The position numbers were made by a program, and so were the translations under genes. DNA of 64,000 nucleotides, from assembly GCA_029262115.1 (NCBI GenBank), contig JAJCZZ010000082.1, positions 1 through 64,000 on the forward strand. Direction: 5' to 3'. This stretch comes from Gemmatimonadota bacterium. Its GTDB lineage: Bacteria; Gemmatimonadota; Gemmatimonadetes; Longimicrobiales; Gaopeijiaceae. The notes beneath the pieces were generated by a model that worked only from the letters and a program-made list of their open reading frames with translations, was not told the origin of the DNA and did no database searches. Shown here piece by piece: positions 1 to 9,528 of this stretch. Numbering within the stretch: the first letter of the stretch is position 1; each line of letters begins with the position of its first letter.

Positions 1-120
1 CGCGACCCAGGTCCTGCGGACCCGGGTACCCCCCTGGTAGGCGCGACCCAAGTCCTGCGGACTCGGGTACCCCCGAGGAATAGCAGCGCTCTGGGGTACC
101 CGCGCCGAAGGCGTGGGTCG
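1..120. repeat. Short tandem repeat (period 41) with a related inverted copy
   Basis: Positions 1-33 and 42-74 are two direct copies of a unit beginning CGCGACCCA and ending CGGGTACCCCC, differing at only two bases. Positions 93-120 (GGGGTACCCG ... GTGGGTCG) are a shorter related unit in the opposite orientation. The CGCCGAAGGCGTGGGT stretch in this third unit recurs near 20670 in another spacer, so this looks like a dispersed intergenic repeat family, not a CRISPR array (no spacers, only two direct copies). The left edge of the window may cut off further copies. Confidence 0.6.
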
Positions 121-509
121 AGGAGCAACGACCCAGGGCCGGATGCCTCGGCCCTCGAATGGCCGAGACACTTTCGTAACACCACACTTCTAGAGCCATA
201 GCGCAGACCAGGGCGCCCACCATCGCCCGGTGACCTCCTCCATGCAGGGAGGGAGTGCAGCGATCGGACCGCGTTCTCCAGCCATGGCCGGTGGTCCTAC
301 GGTGGGTCGGAACAGGGGTGTCGAACCGCGAAGCTACCCGGGTTGCTTCCGCCCCGCCAAGGTGAGAACCTTCGGGCCGCGAGGCGGCCCCTAGCTGTTT
401 TTTCTTTCCGATCCGGTGTGTGCCGGACGGATGTCCGCGGCACCTTCGGGCGTCCGATGGTGGGTCCGCCTCCGGTCTGCGATCCCCCGGAACCCAGCCC
501 GGAGAAGGA
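121..509. other. Non-coding leader upstream of the topoisomerase gene
   Basis: No convincing gene is visible here. Short open frames on both strands lack ribosome binding sites and recognisable domains. The stretch must carry the promoter and leader of the downstream topoisomerase gene. A T-rich patch lies at about 399-410, but no clean -35/-10 pair could be assigned. Confidence 0.4.
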
Positions 510-3089
510 ATGGCCACGGCCAGGAAGCGGGAACGGATTCTCCCTCGCCTCATCGAAGAGGAACTGAAGGAGTCGTTCCTCGACTACTCGATGAGCGTCA
601 TCGTACAACGGGCTTTGCCCGACGTACGAGATGGACTGAAGCCGGTGCATCGCCGGATTCTGTACGCGATGCACGAGGCCGGGCTCGTGCCGGAACGGGC
701 CTACAAGAAGTGCGCGACCGTGGTGGGTGACGTGTTGGGTAAGTACCACCCGCACGGAGACTCGGCCGTGTACGACGCACTGGTCCGCATGGTCCAGGAC
801 TTCTCGCTGCGATACCCGTTGATCGACGGCCAAGGAAACTTCGGTTCGATCGACGGGGACTCAGCGGCGGCCTATCGCTACACGGAGGCGCGTCTCGACC
901 GGACCGCGGTCGAACTGCTGGACGACGTCGAGAAGGAAACGGTCGACTGGGGACCGAACTTCGACAACCGGCTGGAGGAGCCGCTGGTGCTTCCGGCGCG
1001 CTTTCCGAACCTGCTCGTCAACGGGTCTTCCGGCATCGCGGTAGGCATGAGTACGAACGTACCTCCGCATAATATGCGCGAAGTCGCGGCGGGCGTGAAG
1101 CAACTCGTGATCGACCCGGACTGCACGGTCGACGACCTCATGCGCCATATCCCCGGTCCGGACTTCCCGACGGGTGGCTACATCCTCGGCCGCGACGGGA
1201 TCGACTCGATGTACCGGACGGGACGAGGACGGGTGGTGATGCGGGCGCGCATCATCAGGGAGGCCATGCGCGGGGGGCGGGAGCAACTCGTGGTGACCGA
1301 GCTGCCCTACACGGTCTCGAAGTCGAAGATCATCGATCAGATCGCTGGACTGGCACGAAAGGGCAAAGCGGAGGACATCTCCGATATCCGGGATGAGACC
1401 GACCGGGACGGAATTCGTCTCGTGATCGAAATGAAGCGAGGGGCGACGGCTGGCAAGGTGCTGAAGCTGTTGTACCGCAAGACCGGACTCCAGCAGACGT
1501 TTGGTGGCATCCTGCTGGCGCTCGACAAGGGACAGCCGCGCGAGTTCGATCTCAAGGAGCTTCTCGAGCGTTTCCGCGATCACCGTCTCGATGTGATCCG
1601 CAAGCGCTCGCTGTTCGAGTTGGAGAAGGCGGAAGCCGAGCGGCACATCGTTCACGGGCTACTCGTCGCGCTCGACAACATCGATCACGTCATCAAGATC
1701 ATCCGCAGGTCCGACGATCGAGCGGAGGCTTCGGAGCGGCTGCAGGACACGTTCGGCCTCAGCGAGGCGCAGGCCGACGCCATCCTCAACATGCGGCTCG
1801 CTCGCCTCACCGCCCTCGAGCGGTCGCACCTCGAAGCGAGGCTCGCCGAACTCGAAGCCTGGATCGTCGAGCTTCGGGGGATTCTCGACTCGGAGGAGCG
1901 ACAGCTCGAACTGATGCTCGAGGAGCTCTCGGAGGTGGTAGCCCGGCATGGAGACGAGCGCCGCACCGCCATCCTGGAGGATCCGGACGACGCCGGCGAC
2001 GGCGAGATCGCTGCGGTGGAGACCGCGGTGGCCGACGAAGGTGCGGTGGTGACACTGAGCCACGAGGGGTACGTGAAGCGCATGCCCCTCCACCTCTACA
2101 GGAGACGGGTGTCGTCGGGCAAAGCGCTCGCGGGTATGGAGCGATACGATGACGATTACCTGGAGCGGGTGTTCGTGGCCCGGACGCAGGGGTGGCTCCT
2201 CGCATTCACGGAGGGTGGTCACTGTCACTTCCTGCCGGTGCTCGACGTGCCGGAAAGCGGACGAGCGTCTCGTGGCCAGTCCATCTACGCACTCATTCCC
2301 GGGGCGGATCGAGGCGACCGTATCATTTCCATCGTGGCGGTCGACGATCTCGACTCCGATGAGCGGTTCCTTCTGTTCCGGGCGCGCAGCGGTCTCGTGA
2401 AGCGAACGCCCGTTTCGGAATTCTCGAACCCCCGGTCGGGCGGGATCATCGCGGCTGGAGTGAGAGACGGCGACGGGATCCAGGACGTGGTCGCGACCGA
2501 CGGATCCGGGGAGATCATGTTGCTGTCGAGCGGCGGCCGGGCCATCCGCTTTCCCGAAGATCAGATCAGCGTCGTGGGCCGCACTGCCCAGGGCGTGAAG
2601 GGCATGGAGCTCAAAGGCGACGAGGAGGTCGTGGGCATGGTCGTCATCCGGCGGGAAGCCACCGTACTGACGGTAACCTCCGAAGGCATGGGGAAGCGGA
2701 CGCCGGTGAGCGAATTCCCTCTTCAGAAGCGAGGGGGGATGGGCACGTTGGCCGTCCCGTCGGGCGCGACCGGGGGGCCTGTCGTGGGAGCTCTGGAGGT
2801 TCTGGATGGCGACGAAGTGATGGTCATCAGCGCCGGGGGCGCCGTCAACAGGGTCCCGGCCAATGCGATTGCCGTTCAGGGACGGCGGACACAGGGCAAG
2901 CAGATGGTGACGCTCGTCGCCGGCGACCGGGTGGTGGAGGTCACGCGGTCCCAGGGCGCCGGGGGCGACTCCGATGCCGCCTCCGACAGCGACGGCCCGG
3001 CAACGGGCGGTACGTCGGGCGCCGCTTTGGAAGAGGTCGACGGCACGGGTCCGGAAGACGACGAAGGGCAACTGGACCTCCTGGGCTGA
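510..3089 (+). CDS. gyrA: DNA gyrase / topoisomerase IV subunit A
   Basis: This is the DNA-breaking and rejoining subunit of a type IIA topoisomerase, which pairs with a GyrB/ParE ATPase. ATG at 510 is chosen because GGAGAAGGA lies just before it; the open frame continues upstream without a ribosome site. The 859-residue protein has the winged-helix/tower core with catalytic Tyr124 (RYTEARL), a quinolone-resistance region of sensitive type ([10 protein letters not shown], Ser85 and Asp89), and a C-terminal beta-pinwheel from about residue 510. The usual GyrA box of blade 1 is degenerate (RRRVSSGKA, residues 531-539). A box-like QKRGGMG lies in a late blade at residues 739-745. The last 40 residues are an acidic tail. 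The displaced box leaves open whether it works as gyrase or topoisomerase IV. Confidence 0.93.
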   Translation: MATARKRERILPRLIEEELKESFLDYSMSVIVQRALPDVRDGLKPVHRRILYAMHEAGLVPERAYKKCATVVGDVLGKYHPHGDSAVYDALVRMVQDFSLRYPLIDGQGNFGSIDGDSAAAYRYTEARLDRTAVELLDDVEKETVDWGPNFDNRLEEPLVLPARFPNLLVNGSSGIAVGMSTNVPPHNMREVAAGVKQLVIDPDCTVDDLMRHIPGPDFPTGGYILGRDGIDSMYRTGRGRVVMRARIIREAMRGGREQLVVTELPYTVSKSKIIDQIAGLARKGKAEDISDIRDETDRDGIRLVIEMKRGATAGKVLKLLYRKTGLQQTFGGILLALDKGQPREFDLKELLERFRDHRLDVIRKRSLFELEKAEAERHIVHGLLVALDNIDHVIKIIRRSDDRAEASERLQDTFGLSEAQADAILNMRLARLTALERSHLEARLAELEAWIVELRGILDSEERQLELMLEELSEVVARHGDERRTAILEDPDDAGDGEIAAVETAVADEGAVVTLSHEGYVKRMPLHLYRRRVSSGKALAGMERYDDDYLERVFVARTQGWLLAFTEGGHCHFLPVLDVPESGRASRGQSIYALIPGADRGDRIISIVAVDDLDSDERFLLFRARSGLVKRTPVSEFSNPRSGGIIAAGVRDGDGIQDVVATDGSGEIMLLSSGGRAIRFPEDQISVVGRTAQGVKGMELKGDEEVVGMVVIRREATVLTVTSEGMGKRTPVSEFPLQKRGGMGTLAVPSGATGGPVVGALEVLDGDEVMVISAGGAVNRVPANAIAVQGRRTQGKQMVTLVAGDRVVEVTRSQGAGGDSDAASDSDGPATGGTSGAALEEVDGTGPEDDEGQLDLLG

Positions 3090-3170
3090 CGAATCGCTCA
3101 GGGAGTCCACGACCCCGACCGACGATCGGCCGGGGCGGCCATCATGTTCTCAACAGGGTAGGCGTACTCG

Positions 3171-4316
3171 ATGAAGTTTCTGGTTCTCGGGGGTGGCTCG
3201 CAGGGGTCGGCCTGCGCCTTCGATCTCGTCCGCCGTGACGGGGTGAAGAAGGTGATTCTGGCCGATGTCCACGTCGACGAGCCCAGGGAGTTCCTGCGCC
3301 CGTACATCGGCAAGGGGCTCGAGCTGCGCTCGGTCGACGCAACGAACGAGGACGAGGTGCGGGCCGTGATGAAGGGTGTCGACGCGGTTGCCTGTGCCCT
3401 CCCCTACTACTTCAACCTCGACATGACCCGACTGGCGATCAGGGCCGGCGCCCATTTCTGCGATCTCGGAGGCAACACGGAGATCGTGGATGACCAGAAG
3501 GGACTCTCGGATCGGGCCGTGGATGCCGGCGTGAGTGCCGTGCCCGACTGCGGCTTGGCTCCGGGCATGGTGAACATCCTTGCCCAGGGGGGGATCGACG
3601 CGCTGGATCGAGTGGACTCGGTCAAGATCTTCGTCGGCGGCCTTCCGCAAGATCCGAAGCCGCCGCTCAATTACCAGATCGTGTACTCCATGGAGGGCGT
3701 GCTCGACTACTACACGACCCCGGTTCTCGTTCTGGAAGACGGGGCCGTGGTGGAAAAGGAGGCCCTCACGGGCGTCGAAGACATCGATTTCCCCGAGCCT
3801 GTCGGGCGGCTCGAGGCGTTCTACACCGCAGGTGGGATCTCCCGGATGCCGTACCGGTACGAGGGCACGATCCCCTCGATGGCTTATAAGACGCTCCGGT
3901 ATCCGGGCCACGCACAGCTGGTCAAGGCGATGCGCGATCTGGGTCTTTTCGACCTGGATCCGGTGAAGACGGGCGGTACCTCCGTCGTTCCGAGAGACGT
4001 CTTCATCGACATCGTGTCGCCCCGTCTTCGGAACCCCGACGGCAACGACCTCGTGGCGATGCGCGTGGAGGTCGAGGGAGCGAAGTGGGGCGAGCCGAAG
4101 TCCGTTCGCTTCGACTTGATCGACTACTACGACGCCGAGAACGGGGTCACCGCGATGGAGCGGACCACCGGCTACTCACTGGCTGCCACCGCCTTCATGC
4201 AGGCCGCTGGCGTGGTCGAGCCGGGCGTACACACACCGGCTGAATGCATCCCCGTCGACCGGTTCATCGAGGAACTCGGCGGGCGGGGTGTGAAGATCGA
4301 GCGAAGCGAGTCGTAG
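3171..4316 (+). CDS. Saccharopine dehydrogenase family oxidoreductase
   Basis: This NAD(P)-dependent amino acid dehydrogenase has 381 residues. An N-terminal Rossmann motif (LVLGGGSQGSA, residues 4-14) is followed by the family's catalytic/dimerisation domain, including DLGGNTEIVDDQ and the conserved PDCGLAPGMVN. Length and layout match the saccharopine dehydrogenase / lysine 6-dehydrogenase group. The family covers lysine catabolism, lysine epsilon-dehydrogenation and carboxynorspermidine synthesis, and the sequence alone does not decide the substrate. The gene begins 81 bases after the topoisomerase gene on the same strand and could be cotranscribed, but no functional link is obvious. Confidence 0.85.
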   Translation: MKFLVLGGGSQGSACAFDLVRRDGVKKVILADVHVDEPREFLRPYIGKGLELRSVDATNEDEVRAVMKGVDAVACALPYYFNLDMTRLAIRAGAHFCDLGGNTEIVDDQKGLSDRAVDAGVSAVPDCGLAPGMVNILAQGGIDALDRVDSVKIFVGGLPQDPKPPLNYQIVYSMEGVLDYYTTPVLVLEDGAVVEKEALTGVEDIDFPEPVGRLEAFYTAGGISRMPYRYEGTIPSMAYKTLRYPGHAQLVKAMRDLGLFDLDPVKTGGTSVVPRDVFIDIVSPRLRNPDGNDLVAMRVEVEGAKWGEPKSVRFDLIDYYDAENGVTAMERTTGYSLAATAFMQAAGVVEPGVHTPAECIPVDRFIEELGGRGVKIERSES

Positions 4317-4425
4317 CCAAGGTTCGTTCGGGCGGTCACGGAACCAAACGGTGGGCGTATCTGTTCGGAAAAGGACCGCGTGACTCGGTAGGGTCCGCGG
4401 CGACTCTGACTTCAGGAGATGGGAC

Positions 4426-5064
4426 ATGATTCGACGCTTCTTCGCTCCGGCCGTCCTGGCCATGCTCGTGGCCGCGCCGGTGGCGGCTCAGTCGATGGAC
4501 GGATGGCAACTCCGGGTCGACCGGAGCACCAACGCTGCCGATCCGGACGACGTACCAGAGGTGGACGTCAGCGAGATGGATGGGAAGCTTCGAGTCGCTA
4601 CGGGACCAGCCGCCGTCGTCTGGGACGACGACAGCAAGGCCATGGGGGAGTACATGCTGTCAGGGACGTTCGTGCTCGAGCGCCCGAGCGACCACAACAA
4701 CTACTACGGCCTGGTGTTCGGAGGCGCGGACCTCGGGACGTCGTCCCAGAATTACCTCTACTTCCTGATCTCTCAGAACGGCATGTTTCTGGTGAAGCAC
4801 CGGGCGAACGACGAGGCCGTGCACACGATCGTCGGCGCGACCGAGCACGAGGCGATCAACCAGCCCGAGGGCGACACGTCCTCCAACGAGTTGGCGGTTC
4901 GCGTCGGCTCGACGTCGATCGACTTCATCGTGAACGGTACGATCGTTCACACAGAGGCCCGTGAAGGCATGGCCTCCCGGACCGACGGAGTGTACGGCGT
5001 CCGCGTGAACCATCGGATTCCGGGTGTGTCCGTGAGCGGGCTGCATGCGATGAGCGGTATGTAG
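4426..5064 (+). CDS. Secreted DUF1080/LamG-like domain protein
   Basis: A 212-residue exported protein. It has a classical signal peptide (residues 1-21, ending VAAQ) followed by one beta-rich domain. WQLRVDRS near the start, the NNYYGLVFGG and YLYFLI strands and a late DFIVNG strand are typical of concanavalin-like folds of the DUF1080 (3-keto-disaccharide hydrolase-like) or LamG type. No catalytic residues can be assigned. It sits alone between the oxidoreductase and a bidirectional terminator. A sugar-binding or glycan role is a family-level guess. Confidence 0.6.
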   Translation: MIRRFFAPAVLAMLVAAPVAAQSMDGWQLRVDRSTNAADPDDVPEVDVSEMDGKLRVATGPAAVVWDDDSKAMGEYMLSGTFVLERPSDHNNYYGLVFGGADLGTSSQNYLYFLISQNGMFLVKHRANDEAVHTIVGATEHEAINQPEGDTSSNELAVRVGSTSIDFIVNGTIVHTEAREGMASRTDGVYGVRVNHRIPGVSVSGLHAMSGM

Positions 5065-5135
5065 GCAGACGACCTACGCCACACGGTCCGATCGCGTCAT
5101 GTCGGCGCCCTGGCGGACGGTGTAACGTTGCACGA

Positions 5136-5176
5136 GGAGGGCATTGGACTTCCCTAAAGGAGGCCCAGTGCCCTCC
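5136..5176. terminator. Bidirectional terminator hairpin
   Basis: GGAGGGCATTGG (5136-5147) pairs with CCAGTGCCCTCC (5165-5176) over 12 positions with one G-U pair, around a 17-base loop. It lies between two convergent genes (stops at 5064 and 5212), as expected for a shared terminator. There is no clear T-run, so termination strength is uncertain. Confidence 0.6.
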
Positions 5177-5211
5177 CTGCCTTCCCGAAGGCGGCCTCCC
5201 CCCGAAGCGTC

Positions 5212-6972
5212 CTACCGGGACTCTCCGAGCACGGCCCGAACGGTCACGCGCTCGCCGTCTCGCTCGACCACGATCTCGACCGCGTCGCCGGGTGCGCGCT
5301 CCCGGAGCGCGTACGTGTAGGCGTAGATGTCGGCGACCTCCTTTCCGTCGAACATCACCACGACATCCCCGGCGCGAAGCCCCGCCTCGTCGGCCGGACT
5401 TCCCTCGCGCACGCCGGTGAGGCGAAGTCCGAACTCCCTCGGCGTCATGTCCGGGATGGTCCCGAGGTACGGGCCGTATCCCCGCGACGGGGCCTCCGAC
5501 GTGGTGGCGTCTGGAGCGGCGGGCGGCTCCTGGGTGATCCGCGTAAGCGCCACCGACGCCGCGTCCCCAGCGGTGAGCCGTCGGGTGACGGCCGTCGCGA
5601 GTTCGGACACGAGTTCGATTCCTTCCTCGTTGATCAACTCCCAGTCGTCTTCGGGTCGGTGATACTCGGCATGCGTGTTGGTGAAGAAGTGGAGGACGGG
5701 AATGCCGACGGCGAAGAACGAGGCATGGTCCGAGGGGCCGTACCCGTCCGGTGACGTTGCGATGCTGAGAGGGCGGGACATCCTGGAGTTGCCATCCCCC
5801 AGGATCTGGTCCCACTCGGACGCGGTACCCACGCCGAAGACGCTGACCGCGTCGTTCGACATGCGACCGACCATGTCCAGGTTGAGCATGGCGATCAGTC
5901 GCTCCAGCGGCCGGGTCGGACTCTCGACCCACCGCGCCGAGCCCCACAGGCCCTTTTCCTCGCCCGTGAAGGCCATGAACACCACACTGCGCGCCGGACG
6001 TGGTCCGCTCGCCAGGCGACGGGCGATGTCCAGCATGCCGGCGGTGCCACTCGCGTTGTCGTCGGCCCCGTTGTGAACGGCTCTTCCCTCAGGGGCGAGA
6101 GATCCCTCACCACCCATCCCCAGGTGATCGTAGTGTGCGCCGATTACGACGTACTCTTCGGCCAGATCCGGATCGGAGCCGGGCAGGACGGCCACGACGT
6201 TTCTGGCGGCCACCTCCGTCGGGGCCACATCCGTGAAGATATGGGCGCGGCCGCCGGCCTCGGCCTGCTCTCTCAGCGCCCCCGCGGCGTCGGCCGTGAC
6301 GACCCCGATGGGGACCGACAGAACGGATCGGCGCTCCGCGGAGATCTGCGGCAACACCATCCCCTCCGGCAGAATCACGAGCACGGCCAACGCGTCACGT
6401 CCGGCCGCGACCGTCGCCTTGAAGTGCGCGTCGGCCCGGAGTCCGCCTCTCCCCGACACGGTGGGGTCGCCCCATTCGATGACCGCAATCTTCCCGGCGA
6501 TCTCGATGTGGGCCGACCGGTCCGCGGGCGTTCCGGGGCTGCTCAACATGTACCCGGCATACACGAGTTCACCCTCGGCCGAGGCACGGGCCGAAAAGCC
6601 GAGAGGGATCCAGTCCCTTCCCATGACGTACTCGTTTCCGGAGATTGCCAGTCGGTTGTCCGGTCCGAGATCCGCACCACCGGGAACGGGAAAGGTGTGG
6701 AACCACGTCCCGTCCTGGCCTGCGGGCTCAAGTCCGAGCGCTGCAAAGCGGGCCGCGATGTAGTCGGCGGCGCACCGCTCTCCGGCGCTTCCGACTTCGC
6801 GGCCACCGAGGCGGTCGTCCGCGAGGTAGCGGACATCGGCCAGTGGGCCGGACATCCGTGGCTGGAACGACGCCGGATCCGGACAGATCTGGACGGCGGA
6901 GAGCACGGAAGCAGTGGTGCCGAAGGCGGTGGCAGCCAGGGCAATCGCGGAGTAGAAGCGGGAATACATCAT
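5212..6972 (-). CDS. Exported M28 family zinc aminopeptidase with PDZ domain
   Basis: A secreted metallopeptidase of 586 residues. The start is the ATG at 6972, where a hydrophobic signal peptide begins (MMYSRFYSAIALAATAFG); a longer open frame upstream is antisense to the neighbouring gene. A protease-associated-like insert precedes the M28 core. Predicted di-zinc ligands are visible in order: GAHYDHLG, HNGADDNASG, FTGEEKGL, NLDMVGR and the late His in EYHRPEDD. A PDZ domain near the C-terminus (GVREGSPADEAGLRAGDVVV) probably binds substrate or partners. Family members clip N-terminal residues from extracellular or periplasmic peptides. Only about 24 bases separate it from the divergent propeller gene. 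Confidence 0.9.
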   Translation of the reverse strand: MMYSRFYSAIALAATAFGTTASVLSAVQICPDPASFQPRMSGPLADVRYLADDRLGGREVGSAGERCAADYIAARFAALGLEPAGQDGTWFHTFPVPGGADLGPDNRLAISGNEYVMGRDWIPLGFSARASAEGELVYAGYMLSSPGTPADRSAHIEIAGKIAVIEWGDPTVSGRGGLRADAHFKATVAAGRDALAVLVILPEGMVLPQISAERRSVLSVPIGVVTADAAGALREQAEAGGRAHIFTDVAPTEVAARNVVAVLPGSDPDLAEEYVVIGAHYDHLGMGGEGSLAPEGRAVHNGADDNASGTAGMLDIARRLASGPRPARSVVFMAFTGEEKGLWGSARWVESPTRPLERLIAMLNLDMVGRMSNDAVSVFGVGTASEWDQILGDGNSRMSRPLSIATSPDGYGPSDHASFFAVGIPVLHFFTNTHAEYHRPEDDWELINEEGIELVSELATAVTRRLTAGDAASVALTRITQEPPAAPDATTSEAPSRGYGPYLGTIPDMTPREFGLRLTGVREGSPADEAGLRAGDVVVMFDGKEVADIYAYTYALRERAPGDAVEIVVERDGERVTVRAVLGESR

Positions 6973-6996
6973 GATTTTTTCCGGGGGATGGTAGCT
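6973..6996. promoter_or_regulatory. Very short divergent gap between peptidase and propeller genes
   Basis: The two outward-facing genes have start codons 24 bases apart (15 if ATG 6988 is used for the plus-strand gene). The gap holds the weak ribosome site of the peptidase (GGAAAAAATC on the minus strand) and GGGGGA for the plus-strand gene. It is too short for two conventional promoters, so at least one must lie inside the opposite gene. Confidence 0.5.
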
Positions 6997-8085
6997 GTGA
7001 ATCGTCGAGCGTTTGTTGGAACCGTGATCCTCGTGTCGTTGCCCACGGCGTGCGGCCCTGGCGAGCCCGCCGAAACGTCGGAGGCTCCGATCGCCTCCGA
7101 GGCGCTGGCCCAGCCGACCGAGCGACACCTGCGCAACCTTCGCCAACTCACCTTCGGCGGGGAGAACGCGGAGGCCTACTTCTCGTTCGATGGCACCAAG
7201 CTGATCTACCAGGCCCGTAAGCCAGGCATGGAGTGCGACCAAATCTACGTCCTGGATCTGGCGACGGGTGAGTCCGAGCAAGTCAGTACCGGCGAGGGGC
7301 GCACGACGTGTTCGTACTTCTATCCGTCGGGTGATCAGATTCTCTATTCGTCTACCCATCACCACGACGCATCGTGCCCGGCCAACCCCGACTTCTCCAT
7401 GGGATACGTCTGGCCGATCTACGAAACGTACGACGTGTTCGTGTCGGGAGTGGATGGGAGCAACCTCCGCCAATTGACCACGGAAGACGGATACGACGCC
7501 GAGGCCACCTTTTCGCCGACCGGCGATCGGATTGTCTTCACGTCCGTCCGCGACGGCGATCTCGACCTGTACTCGATGGCTCCTGACGGTTCGGACGTGC
7601 GCCGGTTGACCGACAGGATCGGGTACGACGGGGGTGCGTTCTACAGTCCGGACGGCTCCAAGATCATCTGGCGGGCGCACTACCCCGAGGCGGGTGAGGC
7701 CCGCGACGAATATGTCTCTCTCCTGCAAGAAGGGCTGATCCGCCCGGGCGAACTCGAGATCTACGCCATGGACGCCGACGGCTCGAATCAGCGTCAGGTG
7801 ACCAGCGCGGGCGGCGCGAACTTCGCACCCTATTGGCATCCCTCGGGCGAGAAGATCATCTGGAGTTCGAACCAGCACGACCCGTCCGGCCGCGATTTCG
7901 AGCTCTACATGGCCGACCTGGACGGCGAGAACATGGAGCGGGTGACGTTCAGCGAGGGCTTTGACGGCTTTCCGGTGTTCAGCCCGGACGGCCGCTACCT
8001 CGTGTTCGGCTCGAACCGGAACAACGGCGACACGAGCGACACGAACGTGTTCATTGCCGAGTGGGTGGACGACCCGGAGATGTAA
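6997..8085 (+). CDS. TolB-like beta-propeller lipoprotein
   Basis: An exported protein of about 362 residues. GTG 6997 is preferred because GGGGGA (6983-6988) sits 8 bases upstream; ATG 6988 would add three residues. A short signal ends near LPTACGP, a lipobox-like site with Pro at -3, so lipid attachment is likely but not certain. The rest is repeated WD40/PD40 blades of the TolB type: LRQLTFGGENAEAYFSFDG, LRQLTTEDGYDAEATFSPTG and VRRLTDRIGYDGGAFYSPDG are three of about six. Such proteins act as periplasmic or surface binding scaffolds. It diverges from the peptidase gene, which may supply a functional partner. Confidence 0.85.
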   Translation: MNRRAFVGTVILVSLPTACGPGEPAETSEAPIASEALAQPTERHLRNLRQLTFGGENAEAYFSFDGTKLIYQARKPGMECDQIYVLDLATGESEQVSTGEGRTTCSYFYPSGDQILYSSTHHHDASCPANPDFSMGYVWPIYETYDVFVSGVDGSNLRQLTTEDGYDAEATFSPTGDRIVFTSVRDGDLDLYSMAPDGSDVRRLTDRIGYDGGAFYSPDGSKIIWRAHYPEAGEARDEYVSLLQEGLIRPGELEIYAMDADGSNQRQVTSAGGANFAPYWHPSGEKIIWSSNQHDPSGRDFELYMADLDGENMERVTFSEGFDGFPVFSPDGRYLVFGSNRNNGDTSDTNVFIAEWVDDPEM

Positions 8086-8130
8086 GAGGGAACGCCCCCG
8101 CGTCGGTTCTTCGTCAGCGCGGACGGAGCG

Positions 8131-8790
8131 TCAGCGCTCGGAGGGGAGGCGGTGGGTGGGGTATCGCTCGAGGAACTGGCGAAGGATTCGATACGTGAGT
8201 CCCCACACGATCTCACGTCCCACACGATAGCAGGGGAAGCTCCGTGACCCGCCGGGAAGTTCGATCGGGACGGTGTCGTGCGTAGCCGGATCACGAAGCT
8301 GGTCGAGCGACACCCAGAAGACGTCGGCTACCTCCGTGCTGGCAACCCTCGCCTGCGCGTCCGGCAACGCCCCGAACACGAAGGGGAACACGGTAAGGCG
8401 GGGGAGGCGAGCGCTGGACGGCGAAACCGGGTCGAGAGGGCCGAGTAGCGATCGAGCCTCCTCCAGGGCCAGCCCGGTCTCTTCGTGCGTTTCTCGAAGC
8501 GCGGTCCGGACGAGCGTACCATCCACTGGGTCCCGCCTCCCGCCGGGAAGGGCCATGTGGCCCGACCAGGGGTCGCGCGGAGACCGCGCCCGTTTGATCA
8601 GCAGGAGTTCCAGGGGATGGGCGCCGCGGAGCACCAATGCCACGGCGGCTTGAACCCGCTCGTCGTCCTGAACCGGCGGGTCGTCAGGGTCGGATGCGTA
8701 GGACGCGAGTGCCTCGCTCAGTACGAAGAAGCGGGGGTCCGCGTCACGGGGGGTCACTCCGTCACCTTCATGCGCCCTTGTCGGGTCCAC
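8131..8790 (-). CDS. NUDIX hydrolase, CoA pyrophosphatase-like
   Basis: This is a NUDIX pyrophosphohydrolase of 219 residues. The Nudix helix is visible as GGRRDPVD followed by RETHEETGL, with Asp at the first acidic site. The preceding KRARSPRDPWSGHMALPGG resembles the motif upstream of the Nudix box in CoA pyrophosphatases (NudL/YeaB group), whose products are phosphopantetheine and 3',5'-ADP. A protein with this group's features may also act on other nucleoside diphosphate derivatives. It lies 57 bases downstream of queE on the same strand. The start is uncertain within the first 15 residues. Confidence 0.82.
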   Translation of the reverse strand: MDPTRAHEGDGVTPRDADPRFFVLSEALASYASDPDDPPVQDDERVQAAVALVLRGAHPLELLLIKRARSPRDPWSGHMALPGGRRDPVDGTLVRTALRETHEETGLALEEARSLLGPLDPVSPSSARLPRLTVFPFVFGALPDAQARVASTEVADVFWVSLDQLRDPATHDTVPIELPGGSRSFPCYRVGREIVWGLTYRILRQFLERYPTHRLPSER

Positions 8791-8847
8791 TCGACCGCGT
8801 GACCAGCCGGTATCGGACGACGCGGTTCACGCCCACGAGACCCCACC

Positions 8848-9528
8848 TCATACCCCGATCCGCTCCGCGCCCCAGATCAGCTTGTGGAGCTGGACCTGGA
8901 AGCGCACCGGGAGCCCGTCGGACAGGATCCACCCGGCCATCGCCTCGAGATCGATCTCCCCCCACACGGGCGATGCCAGGAGCGCCCGGAGCGAGCCGTC
9001 CGCGACGCGGGTGTCGAGCCCGCGATCCCGGATGGCCGAGCGCATCCATTCGTAGTCCTCCCGATCCTTCAGAACGAACTTGATCTCGTCACGACCGGTC
9101 AGGTGATCCAGATTCGACCACAGGTTACGTGCGCACTCGCCCGAGCCGGGGCACTTCAGGTCCATGATCTTGTGCACGCGTGGGTCGAGCTCGTCGACCG
9201 GAAGCGCGCCGGAGGTCTCGACCAGGACCGTGTAGTCCTCCTGGAGGAATCGGTCGGTCAGAGCGAACGCTCCCTTGTGCGCGAGCGGCTCACCTCCGGT
9301 GACCTCCACGAGCCGAGTCGGGAAGGAACCGACGCGGTTCAGGATTTCGTCGAACGACATCCTCGACCCGCCGTGGAAGGCGTACTCCGTGTCGCACCAG
9401 GTGCACCGAAGCGGGCACCCGGTCAGGCGCACGAACGTGCACGGAAGCCCCGCCCAGGTGGATTCTCCCTGCACGGAGTGGAAGATCTCGGTAATCCGCA
9501 GAAAGCGAGCCGGAGCCTGCGACGTCAC
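8848..9528 (-). CDS. queE: 7-carboxy-7-deazaguanine synthase (radical SAM)
   Basis: QueE converts 6-carboxytetrahydropterin to 7-carboxy-7-deazaguanine, the ring-contracting step on the route to queuosine in tRNA. The start is GTG 9528, preceded by GGAGGAGG and overlapping the stop of the upstream gene as GTGA, giving 226 residues. The N-terminus carries the family signature FHSVQGEST, and the iron-sulfur cluster cysteines are Cys38, Cys42 and Cys45 (GCPLRCTWCDT). EVTGGEPL is the SAM-binding GGE motif. The substrate-side EIKFVLKDREDYEW is also typical. No queC, queD or queF is adjacent; queG lies about 10 kb away. Confidence 0.92.
   Translation of the reverse strand: MTSQAPARFLRITEIFHSVQGESTWAGLPCTFVRLTGCPLRCTWCDTEYAFHGGSRMSFDEILNRVGSFPTRLVEVTGGEPLAHKGAFALTDRFLQEDYTVLVETSGALPVDELDPRVHKIMDLKCPGSGECARNLWSNLDHLTGRDEIKFVLKDREDYEWMRSAIRDRGLDTRVADGSLRALLASPVWGEIDLEAMAGWILSDGLPVRFQVQLHKLIWGAERIGV

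Noticed and set aside
1-120. Possible CRISPR array
   Set aside because: Only two direct copies, no unique spacers, and no cas genes in the window.
1659-3110. Long minus-strand open frame opposite the topoisomerase gene
   Set aside because: It is antisense to a well-conserved gene, has no ribosome site, no domain and a composition expected from GC-rich codon bias.
5213-7878. Extension of the M28 peptidase upstream to 7878
   Set aside because: The extra 302 residues are antisense to the propeller gene and precede an obvious signal peptide.
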